From NCBI RefSeq assembly GCF_036320965.1, contig NC_092234.1:36431703-36495702 (forward strand): 64,000 nt of DNA. Direction: 5' to 3'. Made by a program: the position numbers and the translations under genes. The notes beneath the pieces were generated by a model that was given only the letters and a program-made list of their open reading frames with translations, searched no databases and was not told where the DNA came from. The DNA comes from Panulirus ornatus. Its lineage: Eukaryota > Arthropoda > Malacostraca > Decapoda > Palinuridae. This document shows, piece after piece, positions 21,345-33,284 of the stretch; positions within the stretch are counted from its first letter, which is position 1, and every line of letters starts with the position of its first letter.

Positions 21345-23130
21345 ATTATTTTTGACGTTTTCCTCAGAGAATCCCTGAATTAATAAGAAATTTGACTAAA
21401 CGACTTTTGAAGATATTTCTAGTCTTGGCATTCGCTACGTCTGACGGTAACTTATTCCAGTGCTCAACTCACCTATAGGAAAAGAAGCTTTTTCCCACGT
21501 CCGTACTACATCTTTTTAGCTTGGAGTTTTATTCCATTCGTCCTGGTAACCGTATTATCCCGTTATTTCGGAAAGATGTTCGTGATTTACTTGATCGAAC
21601 TTGTTTTGAATTTCAAACACTTGGATTAAGTCGCCGCGAAGTCTACGTTCTTGAAGAGAGAAGAGATCCAATCGTTTTAGCCTCTTTTCGTATGCCAGAT
21701 TTCTAAAGGATGGGATCAACTTTGTCGCGCGTCTTTGTACTTGCTCTAATTTTTATAGGTGGAGACGAAAACTTGAGAATTATAAAGTGTGAGCACTGTT
21801 TCTGGTGTCTTGTAATCTATGTTCCTGGGTATGACACCTAACATTTGGTTGCCTTTTTTACTTGCTGCTTGACACTGTCTAGTGTATTTCAGATTGTTGC
21901 TAATGACAACTCCAAGGTCCTTTTCTTCATTCGCATTGGAGAGTTTCCGAACACTTTGTAGTCGTAACGTATATTCTTCCCTCCAAAGAGCATAACTTTA
22001 CACTTGTATACATTGAAATTCATTTGCCATCTGTCTGACCACTCTGCTAGTAAGTTAAGATCTCTTTGAATCATTTCGCTGTCCTGCATGTTTACAGCTC
22101 TACCTCCTAGTTTAGTATCAACAAATTTGGAAATCTTCGATATGAGACCGAGTTCTAGGTCATTAATGCATATTATGAAAAGAATTGGGTCTAGGACCGA
22201 CCCCTGTGGCACACCACTCGTTACGTCTAGCCAATCTGAGGTTTCGCCGTTTAATACTACACGCTGCTTTGTTCCGTTAAGCCAGTCTCTGATCCATGTA
22301 CAGAGTTCTTCAGCAATTCCGTGGGCTTTGAGTTTATGTATAAGTCTCTTGTGAGGTACTATATCGTAAGCCTTTCGGAAATCTAAATATACTTACGTCA
22401 GACGGTAATTTTCCGTCCCAGTTCTGATAAATAACAAAATAATTCCAGCACATTCGTCAGGCAGGATCTTCTATAGCAGAACCTGTGTTGGTTGTCCGAT
22501 ATAATTTTGTGTTCTAGAAACGTGACAGTTTTATCTCGTATTATTTTTCCATCATTTTTCCTAACACTGACGTAAGGTTAATTGGGCGGTAGTTCAAGGC
22601 ACACTTGTTGTCTCCATTTTTATATATAGGAGTAACATCTGGTTGTTTCCAGTCAGTTGACATCTGATCATCCGATAGGGATTTGTTGAATGTTTTTGTT
22701 ATGGGGTATATCAGTTGTCTCCTGACCCTTGAAAATCTTGGAGCTAAGTTATCTGGGCTGTTGGATTTGTTAGGATTTAATTGGTCCAGGTGTTTAAGTA
22801 CTTCAGAGTTTCTTATTCCTCTAACCTTCAACTATTCTTCATCTGATCCTTGAAACATTTTCACTGGTTGCGGTATTCGAGATGTTTCTTCAGTTGTGAA
22901 TATGGAGTTAAAAGAATAATTTAGTATGTTAGCCATTTCCTTGTCAGTAATAAGTGTGTCATGTTCGTATAGTAATGGTCCAATTCCTTCTTTTACTGTC
23001 TTCCTTTGTCTATTTGAAGAATTCCTTAAGATTATTCTTAACTTACAAGGATATTCCTTTTTCTTCGTCGCGTTTACTCTGTTTTGTGACCTTCTTACAC
23101 TCTCTTTGGATTTTGATTAATACCGTGTGA
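21345..23130 (-). pseudogene. Broken RT ORF of CR1-like copy A
   Basis: Open pieces are 22541-22831 (VRGIRNSEVLKHLDQLNPNK, the RT N-terminal region; DWKQPDVTPIYK) and 21889-22212 (PQGSVLDPILF, then KFVDTKLGG). The catalytic block, normally FADDTKLGG in this family, reads FVDTKLGG (22111-22128): one of the two catalytic aspartates is missing. The C-terminal part (SYRxVEHWNKLPS-like region near 21430-21500) is readable in broken frames. The copy cannot encode an active RT. Confidence 0.85.
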
Positions 23131-23164
23131 TTTTCATCGATTCCCATTTATTTGAACTTCTTAT

Positions 23165-23512
23165 AAGGGGTGGTAGTTACCTCCAGGATGAACACGAGGT
23201 GGAAGTTACCTCCAGGATGAACACGGGGTGGTAGTTACCTTCAGGATGAACACGGGGTGGTAGTTACCTCCAGGGTGAACACGGGGTGGTAGTTACCTCC
23301 AGGATGAACACGGGGTGGTAGTTACCTTCAGGGTGAACACGGGGTGGTAGTTACCTCCAGGATGAACACGGGGTGGTAGTTACCTCCAGGATGAACACGG
23401 GGTGGTAGTTACCTTCAGCATTAACACAGGTGGTAGTAACCTTCAGGATGAACACGGGGTGGTAGTTACCTCCAGCATTAACACAGGTGGTAGTTACCTC
23501 CAGATAAAACAG
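23165..23512. repeat. 29-bp minisatellite array
   Basis: About 12 copies of a 29-bp unit containing GGTGGTAGTTACCTCCAGGA. Two shortened units (near 23420 and 23475) share a CATTAACACAGG variant. It abuts the truncated 5' end of CR1-like copy A. Confidence 0.95.
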
Positions 23513-23636
23513 AGGACATGACCTCTCCACGTATCTCGTCACCTGTTCCCTCCCCCCTAACCCCAGCCAGGACACCTGTACCTTATATGTCATCAACTAT
23601 TACTAGTTGTCCCTACTCTCCCCCACACCTCCACGT

Positions 23637-23637
<1 letters not shown>

Positions 23638-23690
<53 letters not shown>
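23638..23690. repeat. (GT)n microsatellite
   Basis: About 53 bp of GT. The 23513-23637 and 23691-24000 flanks hold nothing recognised. Confidence 0.97.
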
Positions 23691-23999
23691 TTATCTACTG
23701 GTTTGTGTTTGGGGTGGGGGGAAGGAGGGGTTCTGTTTCCAAGGCGCCCCATCTTTTGAACCTGCTCGACTACACTGTGTTCCTGGGTAGTCAATTTCCT
23801 AACTGTTTACACGTACAAAGACAAGAAAAATGCTATTATTCCCCTTAAACTTTGCTTTCGTGACTAGGACAGTGATAGTCTGAAATTTACCAATTTCCAG
23901 TTGGACAACAAGCGAATTCGCACATATCTATTCACATACAATCAGGAAAAAAACATGTGCATCAAAATTAACATGTATTTACACTAATGTTCAACAAAA

Positions 24000-25247
24000 G
24001 TGATCACAAAATATTTCGAAGTGAGTAGTTTTTGGGGGATTTATGATCGTCTTGTAAATAACTGTCACGAATCAGATCCCAAATATAATCTACCATCATG
24101 TTCTCGTTATATGTTCCTTGGTGGCGGTGTTCAAAGTCCAGTACATCCTGGTGGAAGCGCTCGTCTCGCTCCTCCGAATACGTTGCCATGTTCTTATATC
24201 AAGATGAACGCCAAGGATATGGTATTTTGAGGGACATCCTGCAGCCCATTTTGCCGTTGTCCTTCACCATAGTCTCAACCAGCTGCACATATGTGTTCGG
24301 CCTTGTGGTCGCCTAGGAAGCCCCCGAACCACTGCGACAAAGCTGTACCAAGCTGCTTCCTCCTTCCTAGTGAGCTTCTTAGGAAATTCCTTGCACTCCA
24401 GGATTTTCTTTATCTGTGCTCCGACCAAGACACTGGCTATGATCTTTGCCTCAGACAGCTTAGGAAAGAAGTCTGGAAGGTACTTGAAGGCGGCAGACTC
24501 CTTACCAAGAGCTGTGACTAATGCGCAGTGGTGGTATCAACACCTTCCGGGGGTCGACCAGTGGCTCCCACTTGACGCTGTTCATCCCCACAGAGAAATT
24601 CGGTCCGCTGAGGCCAGTCCCGCCTGCGGTAGTGCGCTGCGGTGTCCACGCCGTCCCAGAGGCAAAGACAGCAGGGGAAACTTGTTGAAACCACCTTGGA
24701 GACCCATCAGGAATGCCACCATTTTGAAGTCTCCGATGACCTCCCAGCTGTAGTCATCATACTTCATGGCGTCTAGCAAGGTCTGGACACCGTTGTATTC
24801 TTCTCTGAGGTGGAGCGAGTGAGCCAGGGGAAGAGCCGGGTGCTTGTTCCCGTTATGGAGCAGCACGACTCTGAGGCTCCTGGATGGCCTGTCAATAAAG
24901 AGGCGCCACTCGTTCGTGGTTACAGGCGATTGCCTCGACCAGACTGGTTACATTGTGGCAGAAGCAGAGCCCACCGTGACGGGTGAAGAAGCTGGGAAAA
25001 CCTAAGAGACGCTTCCACTGATCTGCGATTTCCACACTTTCATCCCACAAGTTCCACTGCCTGAGTCTACACGTCAAAAGCTCGGCATTGGACTCTGGGT
25101 GACCAAGGCTTCTGATCGAATCGTTGAGGTCTTTTTGGATTGGGGTAGTATGGGCTTCTCTCCTCAGCTGCAGAACTGAAATTGTAATCTGGATCTACAA
25201 CGTCTTCCGCCCTCCCTTTCTGACTTGCTGGTCTTTTCTGACGACGG

Positions 25248-25315
<68 letters not shown>

Positions 25316-25945
25316 GAGTGGGTATGAGGAGCTCAGGGTCGTGTGGCACCCGGGCAATGGATGATGGATGGTCTGGATACGTGATAGCGGGTGTAGTCTG
25401 GCCAGTCTGAAGTGTGGAAGGGTTCACCATGTGGCTACTGCTGGAGTGGTCGGTGGGTTCCCACCAAATTCTCGGGATAGTGAACTTCATGGCTCAGTTT
25501 TCCCCTCTGTATCATCCTGCAAAAGAACAATACAAAATTGTGATAATGAAAAAATTCATATATTTGTCTATGTGTAAGAGATTCCCTCAACAGTTTCCAT
25601 ATATCTTTGTCAATAACATTGAAAATAAAAAAAACTAAAAGAAAAGTAAACTCTAAAAATTCTTTAACTTATAGCAAAATACCGTCATCTAAACGAGCAA
25701 CCGCTGTCTGTCTGTCTTACCTTCCAGAGTTTTTGTGCAGTGTTCGCTGGTGAAATGAGTTGCCCGGAATTGATCTCGATCCCCGGGAGGTTGTCATGCC
25801 GGTATATGCCTCGTAGGTCTGGCACACACCTCAGCTGATGCTGCCACAGTGTACAATACTTTTTCTCTCTCTTGTGTTGATCATGTGGCCACAGACGTAG
25901 CAAGATGCGTCTGTCGGATGCTTGCAACCTCAGATGCCATCCCAG
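24000..25945 (-). pseudogene. Pseudogene of an unnamed multicopy gene family, two exons
   Basis: Exon 1 is about 25721-25945 and exon 2 about 24000-25516, separated by a 204-bp intron (25517-25720) with a GTAAGA donor and a TTCTTTTGCAG acceptor. The spliced frame is correct across the junction, entering a segment that reads YRGE then AMKFTIPRIW. Further on are HNGNKHPALPLAHSLHLRE, WEVIGDFKMVAFLMGLQGG, VKWEPLVDPRKV, AAFKYLPDFFPKLSEAK, ERFHQDVLDFEHRHQG and YNENMM. I recognise these blocks from a protein family found in many copies in arthropod genomes, with no function I can assign; its multicopy nature suggests mobile DNA. It is broken by two stops just after the junction (one fits TGG to TGA), several frameshifts, a deletion near 24520 and a CT/GA run within exon 2. 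Confidence 0.75.
25249..25313. repeat. (CT)n microsatellite inside the pseudogene exon
   Basis: About 65 bp of CT on the plus strand. In the minus-strand reading it becomes an Arg-Glu run between the PELLIPTP and SSEKTSKSE segments, so it expanded within former coding sequence. Confidence 0.95.
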
Positions 25946-26584
25946 AGAAAGGTATATGTAGCCACTTAGGCAGCTACATGTAAACTGAACTGGTTGGCTT
26001 AAACCCCATATATTTATACTACTATCTATATTACTGGAAACTTCTAGAACGTTCTGTATCAGCTATTCAGCACTGATTCTATCTAGAATGTTCTGAAAAT
26101 TAAGTAAATTTCAACATATCACTGTCCTGATCACAAAAGCAAAGTTTTCAAGGGAATAACAACCATGTTCTTTACTTTTCTTAGACATAATCAATTAGAA
26201 AATAACACTTTGATAACCAGGAAAAAAAATTGGTAACAGTGTTATCATACTAATACTGCAATCGACTTCGGTGTACTGTCTGATACTACGGTATATTCCT
26301 GTTCTTCCATCATCTTCACACTATATAACTACTTCACTACCTCTCCTTCTCTAACATTTTTTTTTTGCATCATTTCACGTCCTGCTCTGTGGGTGTTGCA
26401 GCCGTAGTTCTCCCGAAGAACTGTTCGCTGTCTACGTCACAAGAGGTGGTACTCATTCAACTGTGCTGTATCCACACCGGATCTACGAGTCCCATTTGGG
26501 GGAAGAGCGACACAGGTCTTGCCTACCTTGGCTAACTTGTGTCTGTCAGTCTAAATCCTTCACTTCCCCTCACGACCCTGATCA
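25946..26584. other. Unassigned AT-rich sequence
   Basis: No gene or known element is recognised. It may hold the promoter side of the pseudogene at 24000-25945, but no promoter motif can be supported. Confidence 0.4.
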
Positions 26585-26800
26585 TCACCTGCAAGAATAT
26601 TGAGGTAGGAGTCCACACCTGCTGACACACCTGATCCTAACCCGGGCACCAAGGGATCGACCCAGCCCCAAAGAAAGAATGAACACCTGGGTTGGGTGTG
26701 GGTCGACTCCCGCGCCCTGAATGTGAATCACTGAGGGGCCCGAACCCGGCATGTGTGACTTAGAGTCAGTGGCACTCACTGCTACTCCATTAAGGCCCGA
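26585..26800 (-). mobile_element. tRNA-derived SINE, copy A
   Basis: The minus strand carries an A-box-like GGAGTAGCAGTGAGTG and a B-box-like GGGTTCGGGCCCC about 40 bp later. A body follows (AACCCAGGTGTTCAT, GGGGCTGGGTCGAT, GGGTTAGGATCAGG) that aligns in order with the plus-strand copy at 34658-34826. A GT microsatellite (26810-26862) lies on the side of the head. Pol III promoter function is inferred from box similarity. Confidence 0.65.
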
Positions 26801-26802
26801 GT

Positions 26803-26809
<7 letters not shown>

Positions 26810-26862
<53 letters not shown>
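26810..26862. repeat. (GT)n microsatellite
   Basis: GT run of about 53 bp. Confidence 0.96.
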
Positions 26863-26864
<2 letters not shown>

Positions 26865-27239
26865 AAACATTAATCATACTACCTAGAGTGAAGGGTGGGT
26901 GACCTGGAGTTCAATGGCTGTGTCCCGGCCGAACAGAACGTGAAATGAAAATATGTAAATAAGAACAGGGGTCCCACCTGGCAAGCTGCACGATACGTAT
27001 CCATGTTCCCAGCTTCCTGGGCAGCTGCTGGGGTGCATAATAATGATCAATAACAACGTTAATATTGATCATAACATGATCACCTGGACTTCCAGCTGTT
27101 GTACCTACAACTGGGGATCACTCCTGGAAACTAGCTTACGTGGTGGACATCACTGACCCTCTCCAATTGAGGCACCCATCCACCAGCTCCCTGTCCTCAC
27201 ACACATGGGCATCTCTGTCCCTCCCCCACGACCACTGGT
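26863..27239. other. Unassigned sequence
   Basis: No recognised gene. Several GATCA palindromic hexamer-like motifs occur near 27045-27085, without a clear larger structure. Confidence 0.4.
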
Positions 27240-27835
27240 CATGACCGGCGTACGATCAGTAACAGACCATCACTGGCCTTGGTCGTGGCTCTCTTCCTGA
27301 GGAATGCCGAAGACCCATCCATTGTGGGGTTTCAGAACGTTGCACTCAGAATCATACTTGGCTCTTCTATGTCAACACAACTCAGCGCCAAGCACGATGA
27401 ATTAAGATTGACATCAGTTATTGATGGAATCTAATGATCAGCCACCACCTCCGCCATGAAAAGCATCAAATGTCCCACACACACACACACACACATACCA
27501 TACACTCAACACCAGCCTAAGATAATCCAACCTCACCTTCCACCCTCTTGGCTACAAATCTCTCTCAATGTTCTCTGTTCTCTGGTATGCAAATAACTTT
27601 CCAGGCAAGAACAGAATCAGTTGGTGGTGGAGAACACACGGATGGAGAAAGAGCTTTACCTTCACCTCATTACGATCTGATGGATCTACTGGTTGTGCTT
27701 TCGCAGCCAACAGAGATGGATCCCTTGATGTGTCCCTCCATCGCCTCCCAGTGTTACTACACACAGCCAGCTTGCAGTCCCACCACGCATTGGTTTTCCT
27801 TGTTTTAACTGACGTTGTCAAAGTACTGTGATTTG
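27240..27835 (+). pseudogene. Remnant of a non-LTR retrotransposon C-terminus with RNase H-like domain
   Basis: Frame pieces read FQNVALRIILGSSMSTQLSA, with a conserved small/basic pattern found after the RT in Jockey/I-type elements, and then (27660-27830) RSDGSTGCAFAANRDGSLDV followed by ASLQ and LTDVVKV. The latter resembles an RNase H fold region (YTDGS ... ELxALLLAL). Stops and frame changes separate the two, and CA repeats interrupt at 27478-27497. Assignment to a clade is not possible from these pieces. Confidence 0.5.
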
Positions 27836-27864
27836 TGACTCTGAGTCAGAGTTTCAAGTCGTAC

Positions 27865-29540
27865 AATTACAGTCATCTTCCTCTCTGTGGTTCACCAACT
27901 ACAGTCATCTTCCTCTCTGTGGTTCAAGTTACAGTCATCTTCCTCTCTGTGGTTCACCAATTACAGTCATCTTCCTCTCTGTAGTTCACCAATTACAGTC
28001 ATCTTCCTCTCTGTGGTTCACCAATTAGTCATCTTCCTCTCTGTAGTTCACCAATTACAGTCATCTTCCTCTCTGTGGTTCACCAATTACAGTCATCTTC
28101 CTCTCTGTGGCTCACCAAGTTACAGTCATCTTCCTCTTTGTGGTTCATCAAGTTACAGTCATCTTCCTCTCTGTGGTTCACCAAGTTACAGTCACCTTCC
28201 TCTCTGTGGTTCATCAAGTTACAGTCATCTTCCTCTCTGTGGTTCACCAAGTTACAGTCATCTTCCTCTCTGTGGTTCACCAAGTTACAGTCATCTTCCT
28301 CTCTGTGGTTCACCAAGTTACAGTCATCTTCCTCTCTGTGGTTCACCAAGTTACAGTCATCTTCCTCTCTGTGGTTCATCAAGTTACAGTCATCTTCCTC
28401 TCTGTGGTTCACCGAGTTACAGTCATCTTCCTCTCTGTGGTTCACCAAGTTACAGTCATCTTCCTCTCTGTGGTTCACCAATTACAGTCATCTTCCTCTC
28501 TGTGGTTCACCAACTACAGTCATCTTCCTCTCTGTGGTTCACCAAGTTACAGTCATCTTCCTCTCTGTGGTTCACCAAGTTACAGTCATCTTCCTCTCTG
28601 TGGTTCACCAAGTTACAGTCATCTTCCTCTCTGTGGTTCACCAAGTTACAGTCATCTTCCTCTCTGTGGTTCACCAAGTTACAGTCATCTTCCTCTCTGT
28701 GGTTCACCAAGTTACAGTTATCTTCCTCTCTGTGGTTCACCAATTACAGTCATCTTCCTCTCTGTGGTTCACCAAGTTACAGTCATCTTCCTCTCTGTAG
28801 TTCACCAATTACAGTCATCTTCCTCTCTGTGGTTCACCAATTACAGTCATCTTCGTCTCTGTGGTTCACCAAGTAACAGTCATCTTCCTCTCTGTGGTTC
28901 ACCAAGTTACAGTCATCTTCCTCTCTGTGGTTCACCAATTACAGTCATCTTCCTCTCTGTGGTTCACCAATTACAGTCATCTTCGTCTCTGCGGTTCACC
29001 AAGTAACAGTCATCTTCCTCTCTGTGGTCACCAATTACAGTAATCTTCGTCTCTGTGGTTCACCAATTACAGTCATCTTCGTCTCTGTGGTTCACCAATT
29101 ACAGTCATCTTCCTCTCTGTGGTTCACCAAGTTACAGTCATCTTCCTCTCTGTGGTTCACCAATTACAGTCATCTTCCTCTCTGTGGTTCACCAAGTTAC
29201 AGTCATCTTCCTCTCTGTGGTTCACCAAGTTACAGTCACCTTCCTCTCTGTGGTTCACCAAGTAACAGTCATCTTCCTCTCTGTGGTTCACCAATTACAG
29301 TCATCTTCCTCTCTGTGGTTCACCAAGTTACAGTCACCTTCCTCTCTGTGGTTCACCAAGTAACAGTCATCTTCCTCTCTGTGGTTCACCAATTACAGTC
29401 ATCTTCCTCTCTGTGGTTCACCAATTACAGTCATCTTCCTCTCTGTGGTTCACCAAGTTACAGTCATCTTCCTCTCTGTGGTTCACCAAGTTACAGTTAT
29501 CTTCGTCTCTGTGGTTCACCAAGTTAGTCACCTTTCTCCC
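27865..29540. repeat. 32/33-bp minisatellite array
   Basis: About 51 copies of a unit containing CAGTCATCTTCCTCTCTGTG. Units alternate between a 33-bp form (CACCAAGTTAC) and a 32-bp form (CACCAATTAC). The 33-bp form is 11 codons long, so runs of it leave long frames open on both strands (up to 329 codons); the 32-bp form shifts frame. These frames are not genes. A CTTCGTCTCTG variant clusters in the last third. Confidence 0.97.
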
Positions 29541-30295
29541 TCTAGTTCACCCAGTTCAGCAGTGTCTGGTAACCCTCCACTACACCTCCCTAGCCATCAT
29601 CATCTCCCACGTTACCTCCCGTACCACGAGACAGACAAGCCAGCCGAGCTTGGCTGTGGTTGTCCGGCTCTCGTTACCCCACATCATATGTCAACATTTT
29701 GTATCCATCAAGGGCTGTACTCCTTACTCCTCGTGTTACAGGGTATTGTATGCCATGGAACATAACAAATTTCACAGTCACTAATCTCCTGTGTTTCCCA
29801 GGGTCAGCCACACACACATATACCAAGTCAGGTAGACAACCATGACTTGGGGCGACATTGAACATTGAGCTGCACGTCTCTCAGACTGGGCCACCGACCG
29901 CTGTGCTCAGTGAACAACAACCAACACTTGAGCAGCGTCTCCTGTGTCAACACAACGATTAAGACGCTGTGCATCACTAGTGTTATGGTTGCCTGACACC
30001 CAGCCCTCTACATGGACGAAAGCCACTTCATTGGAAATATATCTCAACCTAACTCTACCTCTCTTCCACGCCATCCTTCCTCTGGAAGATGGAGATAAAT
30101 CTGTTTATTGTATTTCATTCATATCTACTGGAGCTCCTGACCCCACACTTACACTGACCCTGGGTCAGACTGCGCGCTCAGGGACACGTGACTCTCACTG
30201 TCCATCGCACCATCAGCATCAGTTGACCTTGTACGAGGTAGTACTTCTTCCCTTAATGGGGGTCAGTAGATGAACACTAACTATCTACTGATTAA
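29541..30295. other. Unassigned sequence
   Basis: No recognised gene or element. Open frames of up to 123 codons start inside the minisatellite and are not supported. Confidence 0.4.
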
Positions 30296-30325
30296 TACTA
30301 CTACTACTACAACAACAACAACAAC

Positions 30326-30356
<31 letters not shown>

Positions 30357-30384
30357 TAATAATAATATAATAATAATAATAATG
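30296..30384. repeat. (TAC)/(AAC)/(AAT) trinucleotide repeat
   Basis: ACT, then AAC, then AAT trinucleotides in succession, with a few TAATA interruptions. Compound microsatellite. Confidence 0.96.
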
Positions 30385-31699
30385 CATTATTGCTTTACAC
30401 AACATACGAACATGAACGTTATTAAAAAGGGGGTTGAAGATTGGAACACCCAGTCTATACATGAACACTGAGGTGAGACGTGTGATGATGAAGGTCACAG
30501 TGGCAGAGATGGTGGGGCTGTTCTCTTAGTGGTGTCGAAATAAGGCTGGGAATTACAGGCGGTTGTGGGGAAAATGGTGCGCTAGGTTGTCCCCACACGA
30601 CTGACCGAGGTCCAGGTGATGCTGGGAGCTGGGAGGACCAGCGAGACAGGTGCCTGGCGACAGGTGGTGCAGGAGGGGCCAATGATGGGCTTCCATACCG
30701 TTCTCTTCAGCTTTTCTTGTAGCCTATGATCCATGGTGGGCAAGGAGGAAAACCAGGCAGGGCAGACATGAGTCTATCTGGGTGGGACGAAGGTTGTATA
30801 CAGAGATATTCTTGAGCACAGATGAAGGAGACTGCGCGTCCTGAGTCGATGAATAAGGTAGAGACGAGAGCTGGAGGATTCAATGATGGTACTGGAATGT
30901 TCCCTCCATCTTACACCATCGTCCAAAGCGACGCCGGGCAGCTTTCAAGGCTGAACAGACTAGATGGGGCTGGCGCGTATGAAGAGTGGAACACGGCTGA
31001 AAGCAAATTTGATTTGCACGATCATTGTCTTTCTTATGGTTCATGTAGACATGGCTGTCAATGATCCAGTTCTGAAAGCTGTCTAGGGTGTCCTGGAACG
31101 TGTTGTCCTTAGGTAGCTTCGTCAACATACTTCCATCCAGCAAGTACATAGGCTGAAACATCATCTATTATCAGTCTTACCAACATTAACCTTATCAACG
31201 GGAGGCATCTGTACGTTACCAACACTGTTCCTATGGTAATATAGGCAACATGTTCGTAAATGCGTCACTACACTGCTCGTAAACACCGTAGCCAACACCG
31301 ACATTGTTTCCACTGGATCCACACCATCTTACTGATTTTGGTAACACTGTCGGTAACTCTGAGGCACAACTATGTCATCATTGCCACACACGCACGCCAG
31401 ACTACACCAGCTGCTGCCTACCATGTTTCTGACCATGTTCCCGTGTTCTCAGTGGCTCTGGGTACAGCTGTAAAAGAATTAACTGGCTGCAGAACAGCTT
31501 AGCAATCAGGAGGCAGCAAAACCACATGAAAAGCCATTTTGGTAACATTTGCCAACGAATATCTTATCATCAGCTCCCTCCCAACCCACCCACCACAATG
31601 ATCTCCCAACACAGTACAAGAACATCACGTAACTCAGCGCCCTCACCATCTTACAAGCAAACTATACAAGATATTCTCCCACGAATGAGCTACACTGCT
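30385..31699. other. Unassigned sequence
   Basis: Frames of up to 94 codons on both strands (for example 30880-31164 minus, 31260-31502 plus) show no motif I recognise. Part of 31500-31700 may be the degraded 5' side of the non-LTR remnant that follows. Confidence 0.4.
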
Positions 31700-32785
31700 A
31701 ACCGCAATAACTATTGCATCTCTCAAACAATTGTAAAAAGTACACAGCTTGGAAGACAGCATATGTCACTCTACCACCTAAATTCACCAACCCAGAATCT
31801 CTTAACAACTCACGACCTGTTGACATCACTCCAATCTTCAGTCTAATTTGTGACAGGTTGAAGTCTAACTGGGTCCATGATGACGCTGCTGACCCAGGAG
31901 ATCCTCAAGCATTTTGGAAACATGAAGTCTTCCTCCACCAACTCACTGCCTTGTCACCCTCCTAGACTTTACATACAGCATCTTGGAAAAGCGCAAGACC
32001 TCGGTGGCACACACCTTCGCAGACGACCCCACCAAGGCTTCCACTTGGTCAACCATAACATTATCATACAGAAAGCCGTCGACTTGGGGCTACGGGGCTG
32101 TCACGTCTCGTGGATGGCAGACCTCCTGACCGGACGACACTTTAAACATCTTGGCTTCACCAGAGACGACGGTTTGCACTGAAAGAGTCGCGTCAGCACT
32201 AATCATCAAATCGTCCTCGTACCATCTGTACATTCTACGCCGACTGGAATCATTTGGCGTCCCACCAGCTGAGCTCAAGAATGCCTACACGGTCTTCATT
32301 CTACCTAAGCTCACTTACGCCTCCCCAGCTTGGTCCTCCTCACTAACAGATACACGGAGGGACCGACCAGCTGGAAAGTGCAGAAAAGGTCATGCAGAAT
32401 CATCCTGGGCCCATCTTACACTACCTATCAAGAAATCCTCATCTCTCTGAATTTGTCAACCCTCTCCGACCAACACCAACAGCTCGCACGGTAGCTTGGC
32501 AATAAAATGTTGACACGCATCTGTCACGTACACCTTCCTCCCCTACTTACACCCTTCCACCATAGAGCATCGTTCGTCGCCACGATCGCATCTGGAAAGC
32601 CTATAGTCTTTACTTTGGCTGTAAGGCTGGGGACCAGGACAAGAGTTGGACTCTACATATATGCTGCAGTTCTTGTACAACTAACCTTCGCTGATGGTTG
32701 GATCGCAAAAGGTCGTAGAGACAGATACAAGAACGGTCCTATACCTACCATTGTGCACGTCACAAATAATCCATGAACAAGTACA
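31700..32785 (+). pseudogene. Degraded non-LTR reverse transcriptase (second family)
   Basis: Readable pieces in order are: WKTAYVTLPPKF and LNNSRPVDITPIFSLICDRL (RT entry); FHLVNHNIIIQKAVDLGLRG with SWMADLLTGR (RT palm region, catalytic block lost between it and the next piece); YILRRLESFGVPPAELKNAY and FILPKLTYASPAWSSSLT (thumb side); and DRYKNGPIPTIVHVTNNP (family C-terminus). Several frameshifts and a deletion of the FADD-containing segment make it inactive. It resembles Jockey/CR1-group elements of decapods; the clade is uncertain. Confidence 0.7.
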
Positions 32786-32929
32786 TAGCCATACAAGTGA
32801 ATGGCTTAGTTTTCTGTCGGTTAGGCCATGTGGTACGTCAACTACCGTATTACTGTAACTATTTACCATTTAATGTTCAATCAAGTGCATAAACCAGACT
32901 ATTCACACTGTAAACATCTCTGTGTATCT

Positions 32930-33155
32930 GCCATTACACATGGTGTCACTAGATCAGACAACCCCATCAGTACACATGGTATCACAGGGACAGACAACCC
33001 CATCAGTACATACAGTGCCACTGGAAGAGACAATCCCATCAGCACACACAGTGTTACTAAGACAGATAACCCCAGCAATACACATGTTGTCACTGTGACA
33101 GACAACCCCAGCAGTACACATGGTGTCACTGGAACAGAGAGTCTCATCAGTATAA
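32930..33155. repeat. 36-bp minisatellite array
   Basis: About 6 diverged copies of a 36-bp unit containing CAGACAACCCCATCAGTACA. Because 36 is 12 codons, the + frame 32828-33298 (156 codons) reads as a 12-residue repeat around THGVTGTDNPIS. It is not known to be translated. Confidence 0.85.
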
Positions 33156-33284
33156 GACTGAGGCGTGGGAAGCGCAAGAGGTTGCAGGGGTGTTTGAGGA
33201 GAGCATGGAACCGTCTGCAAGACGTAGCCCACATATCACATGAAGGTATTGTGAGACACTGGTCACACTGTGAAAGAGAGAACA

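Larger units (their letters stand above)
20595..23165 (-). mobile_element. CR1-like non-LTR retrotransposon, copy A (5'-truncated)
   Basis: Minus-strand copy collinear with copy B (53495-55920): RT codons 21890-22910, C-terminal region 21345-21890, 3'UTR and tail down to about 20595 (CATGAGAAAGACAGACAA; GCCTGACTGGCCCA, shared with copy B near 55880-55920). The 3'UTR is interrupted by a 40-bp minisatellite (20845-21254) and a 70-bp LINE fragment (21255-21325). The 5' end is lost at about 23165. Confidence 0.88.

Noticed and set aside
27887..28876. 329-codon frame and its overlapping partners on both strands
   Set aside because: Product of the 32/33-bp minisatellite; the frames appear and vanish with unit-length changes.
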